Assembly (NCBI RefSeq): GCF_000820125.1
Contig: NZ_CDBY01000066.1
Location: forward strand, 3,664-42,547
Reading direction: 5' to 3'
Length of the DNA stretch: 38,884 nt
Source of the DNA: Aeromonas simiae
Lineage (GTDB): Bacteria > Pseudomonadota > Gammaproteobacteria > Enterobacterales > Aeromonadaceae
Made by a program: the position numbers and the translations under genes. Below the pieces are notes generated by a model. The model was not told the DNA's origin and searched no databases. It worked only from the letters and a program-made list of their open reading frames with translations. The stretch's first letter is position 1. The number at the start of each line of letters is the position of its first letter. Positions 23,753-34,318 of this stretch are shown piece by piece.

Positions 23753-24966
23753 CAGAAGAACTCCTTTAACTTTTGAATTGCCCCGATCAGGGTGTCGATA
23801 TCGGTATGGGTTGAATAGCAGGCAAGCGATGCCCTTATGGTTCCCCCGATGTGTAAGCTCTCCATCAGGGGCATGGCGCAGTGGTGGCCCACCCGCACCG
23901 CCACTCCCTGCATATCGAGCAGGGTGCCGGCATCTTGGGGGTGGATCTCATCGAGCAGGAAGGAGACAGCACCAAGCCGCTGCTGCGGCGCCCCCACCAG
24001 GCGCACGCCAGGGGTGGCGCGCAGCTGGTCGGCCAGGTAGGTGGTCAGGGCCTGCTCGTGGTCCAGCAGGGCGGGACGATCCAGCCCCTGCAAAAAATCG
24101 ATGGCGGCCGCCATGCTGACGGCGCCGGCGATGTGCGGGGTCCCCGCCTCGAACTTGAATGGCAGGCGATTGAAGGTGGTGCCGGCGAAGCTCACCCGTT
24201 CGATCATCTCGCCACCGCCCTGCCAGGGCGGCATTTTTTCCAGCAGCTCACGGCGGCCCCACAGGGCGCCAATGCCGGTGGGGGCATACATCTTGTGACC
24301 GGAGAAGGCATAAAAATCACAGCCGAGGCGCTGCACATCCACCGGCAGGTGGGCCACCGCCTGCGCTCCGTCGATCAGCACCAGCGCTCCGGCCGCCTTG
24401 GCCAGCGACGTGATCGTTGCCACCGGATTGACAGTGCCAAGCGCATTGGAGACGTGACCCACGGCCACCAGTCGGGTGCGCGGGCCGAGCAGGGCGCGGT
24501 AGGCGTCCAGATCGATGTCACCATGGGTGTCGAGCGGAATGGGAACGACCCTGGCCCCCTTGCGCTCGGCCGCCAACTGCCAGGGCACGATATTGGCGTG
24601 GTGCTCGAGGGTGCTGACCAGGACCTCGTCGCCCGCTTGCAGGCTCTGGCCCCAGCTCTGGGCCACCAGATTGATCGCCTCCGTGGTGCCTCGGGTCCAG
24701 ATCACCTCGCGGCTGTCCCAGGCATTGATAAACCGCGCCACGGTTTCGCGCGCCGCCTCGAAGGCTGCCGTGGCGCGCGTGCTCAACACATGGGAGGCCC
24801 GATGCACGTTGGCGTTGTCGCTGCGATAGAACGCGCTCATGGCCTCCAGTACCGCCAGGGGTTTCTGGGTGGTGGCGGCATTATCGAGGTAGACCAGCGG
24901 GTGGCCGTTGACCTCCTGATGCAGAGCAGGAAACTGGCGGCGGAGCGTGGACAGGCAGAGGCTCAT
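23752..24966 (-). CDS. csdA: CsdA, cysteine desulfurase
   Basis: A PLP-dependent enzyme that removes sulfur from cysteine to give alanine and an enzyme-bound persulfide. The 404-residue protein has the PLP lysine K225 (FSGHKMYAP), D199 and H122-H123 for cofactor binding, and the catalytic C363 in VGHHCAMPLM followed by TIRASLACYST; this loop is of the group II (SufS/CsdA) type. The start at 24966 gives MSLCLSTLRRQFPALHQEV, as in the family, but its ribosome-binding site is poor; the open frame extends to 25023. It is divergent from rep and overlaps csdE at its 3' end. Confidence 0.95.
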   Translation of the reverse strand: MSLCLSTLRRQFPALHQEVNGHPLVYLDNAATTQKPLAVLEAMSAFYRSDNANVHRASHVLSTRATAAFEAARETVARFINAWDSREVIWTRGTTEAINLVAQSWGQSLQAGDEVLVSTLEHHANIVPWQLAAERKGARVVPIPLDTHGDIDLDAYRALLGPRTRLVAVGHVSNALGTVNPVATITSLAKAAGALVLIDGAQAVAHLPVDVQRLGCDFYAFSGHKMYAPTGIGALWGRRELLEKMPPWQGGGEMIERVSFAGTTFNRLPFKFEAGTPHIAGAVSMAAAIDFLQGLDRPALLDHEQALTTYLADQLRATPGVRLVGAPQQRLGAVSFLLDEIHPQDAGTLLDMQGVAVRVGHHCAMPLMESLHIGGTIRASLACYSTHTDIDTLIGAIQKLKEFF

Positions 24967-25094
24967 GACAGGCTCGTCGATGTGGAAAGGGGCAACATGA
25001 TCCAGAAAATAGCCGCAAAGCACAAGTTTGCTGCAGGCATGGGGGGGATGCTTTCTGTTACAATCTTGCCCCTCCTTTTGCTGCGGAGTCCTCC

Positions 25095-27107
25095 ATGAAG
25101 CTCAACCCCAATCAGAATGAAGCGGTCAAGTATGTGTCCGGCCCCTGCCTGGTGTTGGCCGGAGCGGGCTCCGGCAAGACCCGCGTTATCACCAACAAGA
25201 TCGCCTATCTGGTGCAGCAGTGCGGTTACAACGCCCGCAACATTGCGGCGGTGACCTTCACCAACAAGGCGGCGCGGGAGATGAAGGAGCGGGTGGGCCA
25301 GACCCTGGGCCGTAAGGAGGCGCGGGGGCTGATGGTCTCCACCTTCCACACGCTGGGGCTCGAGATCATCCGCCGCGAGCACAAGACGCTCAACCTCAAG
25401 GCCAACTTCTCCCTGTTTGACGATACCGATCAGCTGGCCCTGCTCAAGGAGCTGACAGAGGCGGAGCTGGATAACGATAAGGACAGCCTCTCGGCGCTGA
25501 TCACCCAGATCTCCAACTGGAAGAACGATCTGGTGCTGCCCGCGCGGGCCATGCGCATTGCCCGTGGCCCGGACGAGGTGCTGCAGGCCCAGCTCTATGA
25601 GCGTTATCACCGGCAGATGGTGGCCTATAACGCCCTCGATTTTGACGATCTCATCGTGATGCCGACCCTGCTGCTCAAGACCAATGAAGAGGTGCGAACC
25701 CGCTGGCAGGCCAAGATCCGCTATCTGCTGGTGGACGAGTACCAGGACACCAACACCAGCCAGTACGAGCTGGTGAAGCAGCTGGTGGGGGAGCGGGCCC
25801 GCTTCACCGTGGTGGGGGACGACGATCAGTCGATCTACTCCTGGCGTGGGGCCAAGCCGCAGAACCTGGTGTTGCTCGGCCAGGACTTCCCGCAGTTGAA
25901 GCTCATCAAGCTGGAGCAGAACTACCGCTCCAAGAAGCGCATCCTCAAGTGCGCCAACATACTGATCGCCAACAACCCCCACGTCTATGACAAGGCGCTC
26001 TTCTCCGATCTCGATGAGGGGGTGAAGCTCAAGGTGCTGTTTGCCAAGAACGAGGAGCACGAGGCGGAGCGCATCGCCGCCGAGCTGATGGGCCACAAGT
26101 TCATGAACCGCACCCGCTTCAAGGACTACGCCATCCTCTACCGGGGCAACCATCAGTCGCGCATCTTCGAGAAGGCGCTGATGCAAAACCGCATCCCCTA
26201 TCGCATCTCGGGCGGTACCTCGTTTTTCTCGCGCACCGAGATCAAGGACATCATGGCCTACCTCAAGCTGCTGGTGAACCCGGACGAAGACACGGCGTTT
26301 TTGCGGGTGGTCAACCTGCCGCGCCGCGAGATTGGCCCCACCACGCTGGAAAAACTCGGTCAGTATGCCAACCAGCGCGGCAAGAGCCTGTTTGCTGCCA
26401 GCTTCGAGCTGGGGCTCGAACAATCCCTCTCCGGCCGTGGCCTGGTGGCCCTGCGCGCCTTCACCGAGTGGCTGGTGCGTCTGGGCGACAACGCCGCCCG
26501 CGGCAATCCCGTCGAGGCGGTGCGCGACATGATCAAGGAGATCCACTACGAGGAGTGGCTCTACGAGACCTCACCCAGCCAGCGGGCGGCCGAGATGCGG
26601 ATGCAGAACGTCTCGACCCTCTATCGCTGGATCACCGAGATGCTGGAAGGGGGAGAGATGGATGAACCCATGACCCTGCCCCAGGTGGTGACCCGCCTCA
26701 CGTTGCGCGACATGATGGAGCGCAACGAAGGGGAGGATGAGGTGGATCAGGTGCAGCTGATGACCCTGCACGCCTCCAAGGGGCTGGAGTTTCCCTACGT
26801 CTACATGGTGGGCATGGAGGAGGGGTTGCTACCCCACCAGACCAGCATCGACGAGGACAACGTGGAGGAGGAGCGGCGTCTGGCCTACGTGGGGATCACC
26901 CGGGCCCAGAGCGAGCTCACCTTCACCCTGTGCCGCGAACGGCGCCAGTTTGGCGAGACGATGCGTCCGGAGCCGAGCCGCTTCCTGCTCGAGCTGCCTC
27001 AGGATGACCTGGAGTGGGAGAACCAGAAGAAGGTGACTGCCGAGGAGCGGCAGCAGAAGGGGCAGGTCGGGGTGGCCAACCTGCGCGCCCTGTTCAAGAA
27101 GGACTAG
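25095..27107 (+). CDS. rep: Rep, ATP-dependent DNA helicase
   Basis: Rep is a 3'-5' superfamily 1 helicase that helps replication forks pass protein roadblocks. The protein has 670 residues (E. coli 673). Visible motifs are the Q-motif LNPNQNEAV, Walker A GAGSGKT at 23-29, [27 protein letters not shown] (motif II), [15 protein letters not shown] (motif III), LEQNYRS (motif IV), [19 protein letters not shown] (motif V) and YVGITRAQ (motif VI). GGAG precedes the ATG at 25095. Its TAG stop shares the CTAG at 27104-27107 with the stop of the convergent GGDEF-EAL gene. Confidence 0.97.
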   Translation: MKLNPNQNEAVKYVSGPCLVLAGAGSGKTRVITNKIAYLVQQCGYNARNIAAVTFTNKAAREMKERVGQTLGRKEARGLMVSTFHTLGLEIIRREHKTLNLKANFSLFDDTDQLALLKELTEAELDNDKDSLSALITQISNWKNDLVLPARAMRIARGPDEVLQAQLYERYHRQMVAYNALDFDDLIVMPTLLLKTNEEVRTRWQAKIRYLLVDEYQDTNTSQYELVKQLVGERARFTVVGDDDQSIYSWRGAKPQNLVLLGQDFPQLKLIKLEQNYRSKKRILKCANILIANNPHVYDKALFSDLDEGVKLKVLFAKNEEHEAERIAAELMGHKFMNRTRFKDYAILYRGNHQSRIFEKALMQNRIPYRISGGTSFFSRTEIKDIMAYLKLLVNPDEDTAFLRVVNLPRREIGPTTLEKLGQYANQRGKSLFAASFELGLEQSLSGRGLVALRAFTEWLVRLGDNAARGNPVEAVRDMIKEIHYEEWLYETSPSQRAAEMRMQNVSTLYRWITEMLEGGEMDEPMTLPQVVTRLTLRDMMERNEGEDEVDQVQLMTLHASKGLEFPYVYMVGMEEGLLPHQTSIDEDNVEEERRLAYVGITRAQSELTFTLCRERRQFGETMRPEPSRFLLELPQDDLEWENQKKVTAEERQQKGQVGVANLRALFKKD

Positions 27108-29389
27108 CCCTGCACCGTGATGTTCCGTCCCAGCAGGGGGGGAATATCGATCCCCGGCATGGGCGGTGCGATGAAGCGCCCCTGGCCCAGCTCACACCCC
27201 AGCTCGAGTAGCTTCTGGTACTCGAGCTGGGTCTCGATCCCCTCGACGATAAGCCGAAAACCGAGATCCTGACTGATGTCGCGCATGGCGCGGATCAGGG
27301 CCAGATCCTTGGGCGATTGCAGCATGCGATGGGTGAAGCTGTCGTCGACCTTGATGTAGTCCACCGGATAGTGGAACAGGGCATTGAGGGAGGAGAAGCC
27401 GGTGCCGAAGTCATCCAGGCAGATTTGCAGCCCATGGGCACACAGCTCGTGCAATATGGTCAGGGTATCGGTGTCGAGGCGCGACAGCTCCCGCTCGTTG
27501 AACTCGAACACCAGATTGCCGATCGGCACTCCGCTCTCGCTGATGATGGCCAGCAACTTATCGACCAGCTCCTGACTGGCCAGATGCTTGCCAGAGAGGT
27601 TCAGCGACACCTTGATGCTGTTACCGCCCAGCTGGGCCAGCCAGTTCTGCAACTGCTGACAGGTGTGGCGCAGGATCAGCCGATCCAGCTCCAAAATGAG
27701 GCCGCACTGCTCGGCCAGTGGAATGAAGTCGAACGCATCCTTGAGTATCCCCTCCTGAGTCAGCCAGCGCGCCATCACCTCAAGGCCGGCCAATTGGCCA
27801 TCGCTCAGCCGGATCACCGGTTGGAAGTAGGGCAGGATGCGCCGCTCCTCGAGGGCCTTGGCCAGCTCCAGCTCAGGCGAGAGCCAGTCTCTGTCCTGGC
27901 AGGCTTCCGAGTAAATGACGATGCGGTTGCGTCCGCTGCGTTTGGCCTGGTACATGGCCAGATCTGCTTGGTGCAGCAGCTGGCTCACATCCGAGGTGTG
28001 CTCGGTGACGGTGGCGACCCCCATGCTGAGCTGCACTTGCAGCTCGTTGCCAAGCAGCCGGAATGGGGCGGCGTGGCGCTCGAGGATGCGGCTCAATACC
28101 GGGCTGATGGTGCTGTTGTCTGTGCTGGCGTCAAGGTAGATCACAAACTCGTCCCCACCGAGGCGGGCCACCAGATCATTTTGTCGCACACAGCTGCTAA
28201 GGCGGACGGCGATCTCTTTGAGCAGCAGATCCCCCACCTTGTGACCAAGGGCGTCGTTGATCTCCTTGAAGTGATCCACATCGATAAAGATCAGGGTGAA
28301 GCCGGGTGAGCGGTGCCTGTGGTAGTGCTTCATCGCTTGATCGAGCCGGTTCATCAGGAAGGCGCGGTTGGGCAGCATGGTGAGCGGGTCGTGCAGGGCA
28401 TCGAATTGCAGTTTGCGCTCCAGCTCCTGGTGGCGTTTGAGCTGCTTTTGCAGACGCAGGTTGGCTTGGCGTAGCTGATGCAGGCGCAGGTCGATCGACT
28501 CAAGGGATCTCAGCTCGGCCAACTGTTCCCGGATCCGTTGCAGCTCCATCACCATGGTGAGCTGACCGCGCAGGAAGTCGATGAGCAGCCGCTCGTCCGG
28601 GCCCGGTGCGTGCGGCAGGCTCAGCAGCAGGTGGGCGAAGTAGTGGTGTTGCAGGCGCAGCGGATGGCTGATCCAGAAGCGGCCGTGGCGCTCTGTCTCC
28701 ATGGTATGGGTGGTGTGACACAGGCTCTGTAGCACCGCCTCGCCCAGCTCGGTGTGCTCGGGGTAGAGTGTCTGCCCATGGTACTCCTCCAATTGCAGCA
28801 GGATGAAGTCGCAGGCGCCCAGCACGAACTGGGACGCGGCATCGAGCTGGGCATAGAACGCCTGGGAAGGGAGGCTGTTGGCCAGCCGCATCACCCGGTT
28901 CAGGCTCTCCATCTTCTGCTGCCAGTCGGGCTGACGCTGGGCCAGCGGCGAGAGATCCTGGCCTATCTGGGCATCGGTCTGCGCCTCGCTCATGCGGTTG
29001 GCCAGGCACTCGAGCAGCAGGTTGAGGGTCGGCTGCTCGCTCGGGGTGGTTTTGGCCAGCAGGCGGATCACCGGCCCGTTACTGACGCTTTGCTGGCACC
29101 AGCCGGCCTCCTCCTTGAGATGACCGAGCAGATCCAGCATCCGCTCCGGATCCGCCTTGAGCTGCTCTTTCAGGCTGTCGTTGAGGCCGAATTCGTAGAT
29201 CCATTTCAGCCCGGAGCGGGTATAGCCAAGCAGGGCAAAATGGCTGAGGGTGCAGTGGGTCGCGAGGTGTTGGCGCAACTCGTCATACTCTGTCGAGGTC
29301 GCATGCTCGGGGGAGGGGAAGTTAACGATAGTGGTGACCAGCGCCAGCAGCGATGGTGTCGCTGAGCGCTGGGAACTGTGTGTGGTCAT
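27104..29389 (-). CDS. Hybrid GGDEF-EAL protein with a large N-terminal region
   Basis: A 761-residue cytoplasmic protein with no clear membrane helix. Residues 1-280 have no recognised motif; about 285-330 is a coiled coil ([23 protein letters not shown]). A GGDEF domain follows with an intact RLGGDEF (411-415) and an RxxD inhibitory site (R402, D405). The EAL domain (~510-750) reads EVM (537-539) instead of EAL but keeps N597, E629, E632, DD 659-660, K680, E716, E719 and Q736. The cyclase is predicted active and product-inhibited; phosphodiesterase activity is likely but unproven. ATG 29389 with AAGGG upstream is chosen over GTG 29410. Confidence 0.9.
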   Translation of the reverse strand: MTTHSSQRSATPSLLALVTTIVNFPSPEHATSTEYDELRQHLATHCTLSHFALLGYTRSGLKWIYEFGLNDSLKEQLKADPERMLDLLGHLKEEAGWCQQSVSNGPVIRLLAKTTPSEQPTLNLLLECLANRMSEAQTDAQIGQDLSPLAQRQPDWQQKMESLNRVMRLANSLPSQAFYAQLDAASQFVLGACDFILLQLEEYHGQTLYPEHTELGEAVLQSLCHTTHTMETERHGRFWISHPLRLQHHYFAHLLLSLPHAPGPDERLLIDFLRGQLTMVMELQRIREQLAELRSLESIDLRLHQLRQANLRLQKQLKRHQELERKLQFDALHDPLTMLPNRAFLMNRLDQAMKHYHRHRSPGFTLIFIDVDHFKEINDALGHKVGDLLLKEIAVRLSSCVRQNDLVARLGGDEFVIYLDASTDNSTISPVLSRILERHAAPFRLLGNELQVQLSMGVATVTEHTSDVSQLLHQADLAMYQAKRSGRNRIVIYSEACQDRDWLSPELELAKALEERRILPYFQPVIRLSDGQLAGLEVMARWLTQEGILKDAFDFIPLAEQCGLILELDRLILRHTCQQLQNWLAQLGGNSIKVSLNLSGKHLASQELVDKLLAIISESGVPIGNLVFEFNERELSRLDTDTLTILHELCAHGLQICLDDFGTGFSSLNALFHYPVDYIKVDDSFTHRMLQSPKDLALIRAMRDISQDLGFRLIVEGIETQLEYQKLLELGCELGQGRFIAPPMPGIDIPPLLGRNITVQG

Positions 29390-29441
29390 GAGCGGGCCCT
29401 TGCTTGACACTCCTTAAAGCGTAGCCGGGCCCGACAGGATA

Positions 29442-29467
29442 GAAAGGGTTGCACTTGCAGCCCTTTC
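29442..29467. terminator. Hairpin after the cytochrome c5-like gene
   Basis: GAAAGGG (29442-29448) pairs with CCCTTTC (29461-29467), with inner TGCA/TGCA pairing. It sits just past the cytochrome stop on the minus strand. No T run follows, so terminator function is uncertain. Confidence 0.45.
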
Positions 29468-29473
29468 AAGCAG

Positions 29474-29923
29474 TTACAGCTTGTCGATCATGAAGTGGAT
29501 GGCGTTCTCAATCTCTTCATCGCTGCAACTGGCGCAGGTGCCGCGGGGCGGCATCATGCCTGACTTGCCGGTGAAGCCTTCAATGGCGTGTTTCTTGAGG
29601 GTATCGAAGCCCTGTGCGATACGCGGCTCCCAGGCCGCCTTGTCACCCCGCTTGGGGGCGCCGGCAACGCCGGTATCGTGGCAGGCAAAACAGGCCCCCT
29701 TGAAGACCGTCTCGCCGTCGCGCGGGCCACTCGAGGCCGCTGGCGCAGGGGTGGCCGCCGTGGCGATCCCTTCCAGATCCTTGGCGGAATAGACGCTGCC
29801 TACCGGCTTGATGCGCTCGGCGATGGCATCGGGTGACAACGCCTGCTCTGCCGACTGTACTGTGGCCGAGAGACAGAGGGCCGCCAGACTGGCAGCCAGC
29901 AGATGGTTCAATCTTGGTAACAC
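29474..29923 (-). CDS. Cytochrome c5-like periplasmic monohaem cytochrome
   Basis: A 149-residue exported electron carrier. The start GTG 29923 is inferred from GGGAGAATGAGCGC upstream and gives a signal peptide (VLPRLNHLLAASLAALCLSATVQSA). The haem-binding motif CFACH is at 78-82, the Met ligand lies in GMMPPRG (123-124), and CASC (130-133) is the extra cysteine pair typical of cytochrome c5 proteins. An ATG at 29950 would add nine residues (MYVCWENER) and is less likely. No oxidase or reductase is adjacent, so its partner cannot be inferred. Confidence 0.88.
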   Translation of the reverse strand: MLPRLNHLLAASLAALCLSATVQSAEQALSPDAIAERIKPVGSVYSAKDLEGIATAATPAPAASSGPRDGETVFKGACFACHDTGVAGAPKRGDKAAWEPRIAQGFDTLKKHAIEGFTGKSGMMPPRGTCASCSDEEIENAIHFMIDKL

Positions 29924-30033
29924 GCGCTCATTCTCCCAGCAGACATACATTGTCCCTTGTTATGGCGGGATTATAACCGAACAGTTACAGCCATTTAAGC
30001 ACTTGTGTGTGAAGTGTTAAGCAATATGGACGT

Positions 30034-30064
30034 AAAAAGAGGGGGAGCCACTGGCTCCCCTTCG
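30034..30064 (-). terminator. Terminator of the RND efflux operon
   Basis: On the minus strand, AAGGGGAGCC and GGCTCCCC form the stem, followed by CTCTTTTTA. It lies about 20 bases past the RND permease stop. Confidence 0.85.
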
Positions 30065-30080
30065 TCTGCCTGATGAGCGA

Positions 30081-33000
30081 TCAGTGACCGCCCGCCTTGG
30101 CTTTGTGCGGGAGTGACTCGTCGAACACCGGCAACGGTTTGTGCTCTGAGGCCAAGTAGGTGTAGATCACCGGCAGCACAAACAGGGTGAACAGGGTGCC
30201 GATGGCCAGCCCCGCCACGATGACGATACCGATACTGAAACGCTGGGCGGCGCCGGCGCCGGTTGCGTAGAGCAGCGGGATCAGGCCGGCAATCATGGCC
30301 GCTGTGGTCATCAGGATCGGGCGCAGACGCACCTTGGCGGCGGCCATGACGGCCTCCATCCGGTTGCAACCATGCAGCAGCTGCTCCTCTTTAGCCACCT
30401 CGCAGATCAGGATGCCGTGCTTGGTAATCAAGCCGACCAGGGTGATGAGCCCCACCTGGGAGTAGATGTTCATGGTGGCGGCGCCCCAGGCCAGGGCGAT
30501 CAGCGCCCCGCTGATGGCCAGCGGCACCGAGACCATGATGACCAGCGGATCGCGGGCCGACTCGAATTGGATCGCCAGCACCAGGAAGATGATCGCCAGC
30601 GCCAAGGCGAAGGTGCCGTACAGGGCGCTCCCTTCGGTGACGAACTGGCGGGCTTCCCCCATGTAGTCGTAGCGATAGCCCTGCGGCAGCTTCTCGTCGG
30701 CGGTGCTGCTCAGCCAGTTGATCGCATCACCCATGGTGGTGCCTGGCATCAGCACGGCCGAGATGGTGGCCGAGTTGAGCTGGTTGAAGTGGGGCAGGGC
30801 GCGCGGCTCACCGACCACCTCGATGCTGATCAGGCTGCCAAGCGGCACCGACTGGCCGTCGGCGGCGCGCACGTAATAGCCCTTGATCGACTCCGGGTTG
30901 AGGCGGAACTTGCGTTCTACCTGCGGGATCACCTCATAGGAGCGGCCATCCAGATCGATTCGGTTGACGTAGCCGTCGGCCATCATGGTGCCCATGGTGA
31001 TGCCGATGTCCTGCATGGTGATGCCGTAGGCCCCCGCCTTGTCCTTGTCGATTTTGATCTTCATGGTGGCCGAGTCGTAGTGCAGATCCAGCTCGGAGTA
31101 GATGAAGTGCCCGCTCGACTGCACAGCCGCCAGCACTTCGCTCGCCACCTGGTAGAGGCTCTCGAAGTTGTTCGGCGTGGTGATCACGAACTGCACCGGC
31201 AGGCCGCTGGAGGCGCCCGGCAGCTCGGGGAACTGGAAGGTGGTGATGGACATGCCGGGCACATCCTTGACCAGTTCGGCCACCCGGTCGAGCACCTCTT
31301 TCTGGCTTGCGTCACGTTGGCTCCACGGCACCATGGAGGCGATACCGAAGGCCTGGTTGGCGTTGAACACCCCGGAGAAGACCTGGGAGAAGGCCACTTC
31401 CGGTTGGTCGTCGAGCACCTTGTTCACCTGCGCCATGGTCCCCTGGATATAGTCCAGGTTGACGTTGGAGGGGGCGGTGCCGAGCACCGCCATGACGCCC
31501 TTGTCTTCGTTCGGCGCCAGCTCGCTCGGGATGAACTTGAACAGCAGCGGCAGGCTGGCGAACACGATGACGGCGAACACCACCACCACGATGCGTTTTT
31601 GCATCACGGCGTGGAGCATGGCGTCATAGCGGGTGGTCATGCGCTCGAGCAGGTGATGCACCTTGCTCTCGAACTTGCCCGGCGCCTCGTTGGCCCTGAG
31701 CATCTTGGAGCACATCATGGGCGACAGGGTCAAGGCGATGATGCCCGAGACGAACACGGCGCCGGCCAGGGTCAGGGCGAACTCCTTGAACAGGGAGCCG
31801 GTGATGCCCCCCATCAGGGCGATCGGCGCGTACACGGCCGCCAGAGTTAGGGTCATGGCGATGACCGGCACGGCGATCTCGCGGGTGCCGATGATGGCGG
31901 CGCGGAACGGTTCTTCCCCCTCCTTGACGTGGCGATCCACGTTCTCCAGCACCACGATGGCGTCATCCACCACCAGACCGATCGCCAGCACCATGGCCAG
32001 CAGGGTCATCAGGTTGATGGAGAAGCCGAACATCTGCATCACCATGACCACGCCGATCAGGCTGAGCGGGATGGTGATGATGGGGATCAGCACGGCCCGG
32101 AAGGAGCCGAGGAACAGGGTGATCACCACCAGTACGATGGCAGCCGCCTCGACGATGGTCTTGATGACCTCGCTGATCGACTCGTTGATCGCCACGGTCG
32201 AGTCATAGAGGACGTTGGCCTCCATGGTGCTCGGCATGTTGCTCTTGAGATCCGGCAGCATCTCCAGCACATCGTGAGCGATGTTGATTGGGTTGGCGGT
32301 CGGGGCGGCGTTGATGGCCAGCACCACGGCCTCGCGGCCGTTGGCGGTGGCGCGGTAGGTGTCGTGGCTCTTCTCCAGCGAGACGTGGGCGATGTCGGCT
32401 AGGCGGATCACCTTGCCGTCGCGGGTGGCGACCACCAGACGCTCGAGCTCCTCGGTGGTGTTGACCTGGGTCTCGGCATTGCCGTTGTAGAGGGTGAAGT
32501 AGCCGGTGGCCTGGCCGGTGGCAGACTGATAGTTGTTGCTGCTGAGCACGCCGGTCACGTCGGCGGCGGTCAGGTTGAAGGCGGCCATCTTGGCCGGGTC
32601 AAGCCATACCCGCAGGGCATACTTGGTGCCGCCGTACATGTCGACCTTGGAGACGCCGCCGACGGTGAAGAGCTGGGGCTTGATGACCCGCTCCAGGTAG
32701 TCGGTGATCTGGCTGGCGTTGAGCTCGGGGCTGGTGAAGCCGATGTAGAGCACCGCCGTGGTCGAGCCGGTGGACATGGTCACCGAGGGGTCTTCTGACT
32801 CCTTTGGCAACTGGGAGCGCACCGAATTCACCTTGGCCAGAATGTCGGAGAGGGCCGCATTCGGGTTGGTGTTGAGCTTCATGTAGGCGGTGATGGTCGA
32901 GCTGCCAAGCTGGGTCGACGAGGTCATGAAGTCGATGTTGTCGGCCTGGGCGACGGCCTGCTCCAGCGGCTGGGTGATGAAGCCCTGGATCAGATCGGCG

Positions 33001-33164
33001 CTGGCGCCATAGTAGCTGGTGCTGACCGTGACGACCGTGTTGGTCATCTCGGGGTACTCTCGCACCTGCATCTTGAACACGGCCTGCAACCCGAGCAACG
33101 CGATCAGGAAGCTGATCGACAGCGCCAGGATGGGCCGTTTGATGAATATGTCGGTAAAGCGCAT
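30081..33164 (-). CDS. RND multidrug efflux permease (HAE1 family)
   Basis: A proton-driven tripartite efflux pump subunit of 1027 residues. It has 12 predicted helices: one at the N-terminus (about 10-30), five at about 335-480, and a second set from about 520 on. Two large periplasmic loops lie between. Proton-relay aspartates D400 and D401 are in helix 4 (GLVVDDAIVVLENV) and a lysine is in the later helix (GLITKHGILICEVA). GCGGAGAGACAG precedes the ATG at 33164. It lies 15 bases after the adaptor gene in a tetR-adaptor-permease operon. There is no outer-membrane factor gene, so TolC or another channel would be borrowed. Substrates unknown. Confidence 0.95.
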   Translation of the reverse strand: MRFTDIFIKRPILALSISFLIALLGLQAVFKMQVREYPEMTNTVVTVSTSYYGASADLIQGFITQPLEQAVAQADNIDFMTSSTQLGSSTITAYMKLNTNPNAALSDILAKVNSVRSQLPKESEDPSVTMSTGSTTAVLYIGFTSPELNASQITDYLERVIKPQLFTVGGVSKVDMYGGTKYALRVWLDPAKMAAFNLTAADVTGVLSSNNYQSATGQATGYFTLYNGNAETQVNTTEELERLVVATRDGKVIRLADIAHVSLEKSHDTYRATANGREAVVLAINAAPTANPINIAHDVLEMLPDLKSNMPSTMEANVLYDSTVAINESISEVIKTIVEAAAIVLVVITLFLGSFRAVLIPIITIPLSLIGVVMVMQMFGFSINLMTLLAMVLAIGLVVDDAIVVLENVDRHVKEGEEPFRAAIIGTREIAVPVIAMTLTLAAVYAPIALMGGITGSLFKEFALTLAGAVFVSGIIALTLSPMMCSKMLRANEAPGKFESKVHHLLERMTTRYDAMLHAVMQKRIVVVVFAVIVFASLPLLFKFIPSELAPNEDKGVMAVLGTAPSNVNLDYIQGTMAQVNKVLDDQPEVAFSQVFSGVFNANQAFGIASMVPWSQRDASQKEVLDRVAELVKDVPGMSITTFQFPELPGASSGLPVQFVITTPNNFESLYQVASEVLAAVQSSGHFIYSELDLHYDSATMKIKIDKDKAGAYGITMQDIGITMGTMMADGYVNRIDLDGRSYEVIPQVERKFRLNPESIKGYYVRAADGQSVPLGSLISIEVVGEPRALPHFNQLNSATISAVLMPGTTMGDAINWLSSTADEKLPQGYRYDYMGEARQFVTEGSALYGTFALALAIIFLVLAIQFESARDPLVIMVSVPLAISGALIALAWGAATMNIYSQVGLITLVGLITKHGILICEVAKEEQLLHGCNRMEAVMAAAKVRLRPILMTTAAMIAGLIPLLYATGAGAAQRFSIGIVIVAGLAIGTLFTLFVLPVIYTYLASEHKPLPVFDESLPHKAKAGGH

Positions 33165-33179
33165 CTGTCTCTCCGCGTT

Positions 33180-34313
33180 TTACAGCATGGGGGGCTGGTC
33201 GGGGACGTGCAGGCTGTCATCCTGCACCAGCTTGACTCGGGAGCCGTTGCTCAGGCGCACCTGGCCGGACATGACCACCTCGTCGCCGGGCTTGAGGCCG
33301 CTGACTACATGGGCATCATTGCCCTTGCGTTCGCTCACCTTGACCACGACCTGTTTGACTCGCTTGATCTTGACCGGCTTGCCCTCTTTGTCCTTCTGCT
33401 CTTGCTCGGTGACCACATAGACGTTTTCGCCGTACAGGGTGAAGGTGATGGCGGTTTGCGGCAGGACCACCTGATCCTTGATAGCCGGCAGCTGTATGCT
33501 GGCGCGGGCAAACATACCGGAGCGCAGCTGCCCGTCGTTATTGGGGATGTCAGCCTGTACCTGGATCAGGCCGCTCTGATAGTTGACGGCCGGCTCGATG
33601 GCACTGATATGTCCCTTGAACGGGCGGCTCGGGTAGGCATCGACGTTGATGAGGATCGGCTGGTTGAGGCGGATGCGTGAGATGTCGGTCTGCGGCACGG
33701 TGAAGCGCAGGCGCATCACGCTGGTGTCTTCCAGACGCACTATGTCGGTACCCGGTTGCAGGTACTGACCGAGGAAGACGTTGCGCAGGCCGACCACGCC
33801 GGCGAAGGGGGCACGCACCTCGCGGCGGGCGATGGTCGACTTGAGGCTCTCGATATCGGCCTCCAGCGAGCGGTAGGTTGCCTCGGTATCGTCGACCTGA
33901 TCGCGGGAGATCGATCCCTTGGCGAACAGGTTCCGATACCGCTCGAACTTGGCCTTGGCGGCTGGCAGCTTGGCCATGGAGGCCCGCAGATTGGCTTTCT
34001 CGACGCTGGCATCCAGGCTCAGCAGCAGCTGATCGGCCTTGATGGTGTCGCCCGATTCGAAGGCGAGGCTGTCGATGGTGCCGGATTGTTCGGTGCTGAG
34101 GGTGACCCCCTGGTTCGGCTCGATGAAGCCGATGGCTTCGATGGTCGGTACCCAGTCACGGGCCGCCACCACGTGAGTCGTGACCGGATACTCAGGCTCG
34201 GGGCGGTTGGCCAGATAACCGGCGATCATCTTCTGCTTGAACATGTTGAAGCCTATCACGCTGCCGAACAGGGCCAGCGCGATGAGCAGCATGATGCTCA
34301 TCCATTTCTTCAT
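33180..34313 (-). CDS. RND periplasmic adaptor (membrane fusion protein)
   Basis: A 377-residue adaptor that links the RND permease to an outer-membrane channel. It has one N-terminal membrane anchor (MKKWMSIMLLIALALFGSVIGFN), a lipoyl-type half motif near 75-95, a short alpha-hairpin (KAKFERYRNLFAKGSISRDQVDDTEATYRSLEADIESLKSTI), the second half RAPFAGVVGLRNVFLGQYLQPG, and C-terminal beta and membrane-proximal domains. No lipobox is seen. ATG 34313 is preferred: AGGAG lies 8 bases upstream. GTG 34322 overlaps the tetR stop and would add three residues. It is followed closely by the permease. Confidence 0.94.
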   Translation of the reverse strand: MKKWMSIMLLIALALFGSVIGFNMFKQKMIAGYLANRPEPEYPVTTHVVAARDWVPTIEAIGFIEPNQGVTLSTEQSGTIDSLAFESGDTIKADQLLLSLDASVEKANLRASMAKLPAAKAKFERYRNLFAKGSISRDQVDDTEATYRSLEADIESLKSTIARREVRAPFAGVVGLRNVFLGQYLQPGTDIVRLEDTSVMRLRFTVPQTDISRIRLNQPILINVDAYPSRPFKGHISAIEPAVNYQSGLIQVQADIPNNDGQLRSGMFARASIQLPAIKDQVVLPQTAITFTLYGENVYVVTEQEQKDKEGKPVKIKRVKQVVVKVSERKGNDAHVVSGLKPGDEVVMSGQVRLSNGSRVKLVQDDSLHVPDQPPML

Positions 34314-34318
34314 GGGGG

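Noticed and set aside
24963..26546. 527-codon open frame antisense to rep
   Set aside because: A shadow of rep, low-complexity composition rich in His, Leu and Val with no family motif, and overlapping the csdA start region.
30372..31850. 492-codon open frame antisense to the RND permease
   Set aside because: Composition (His, Gly, Gln, Asp rich) and position are those of an antisense shadow; the permease is unambiguous.
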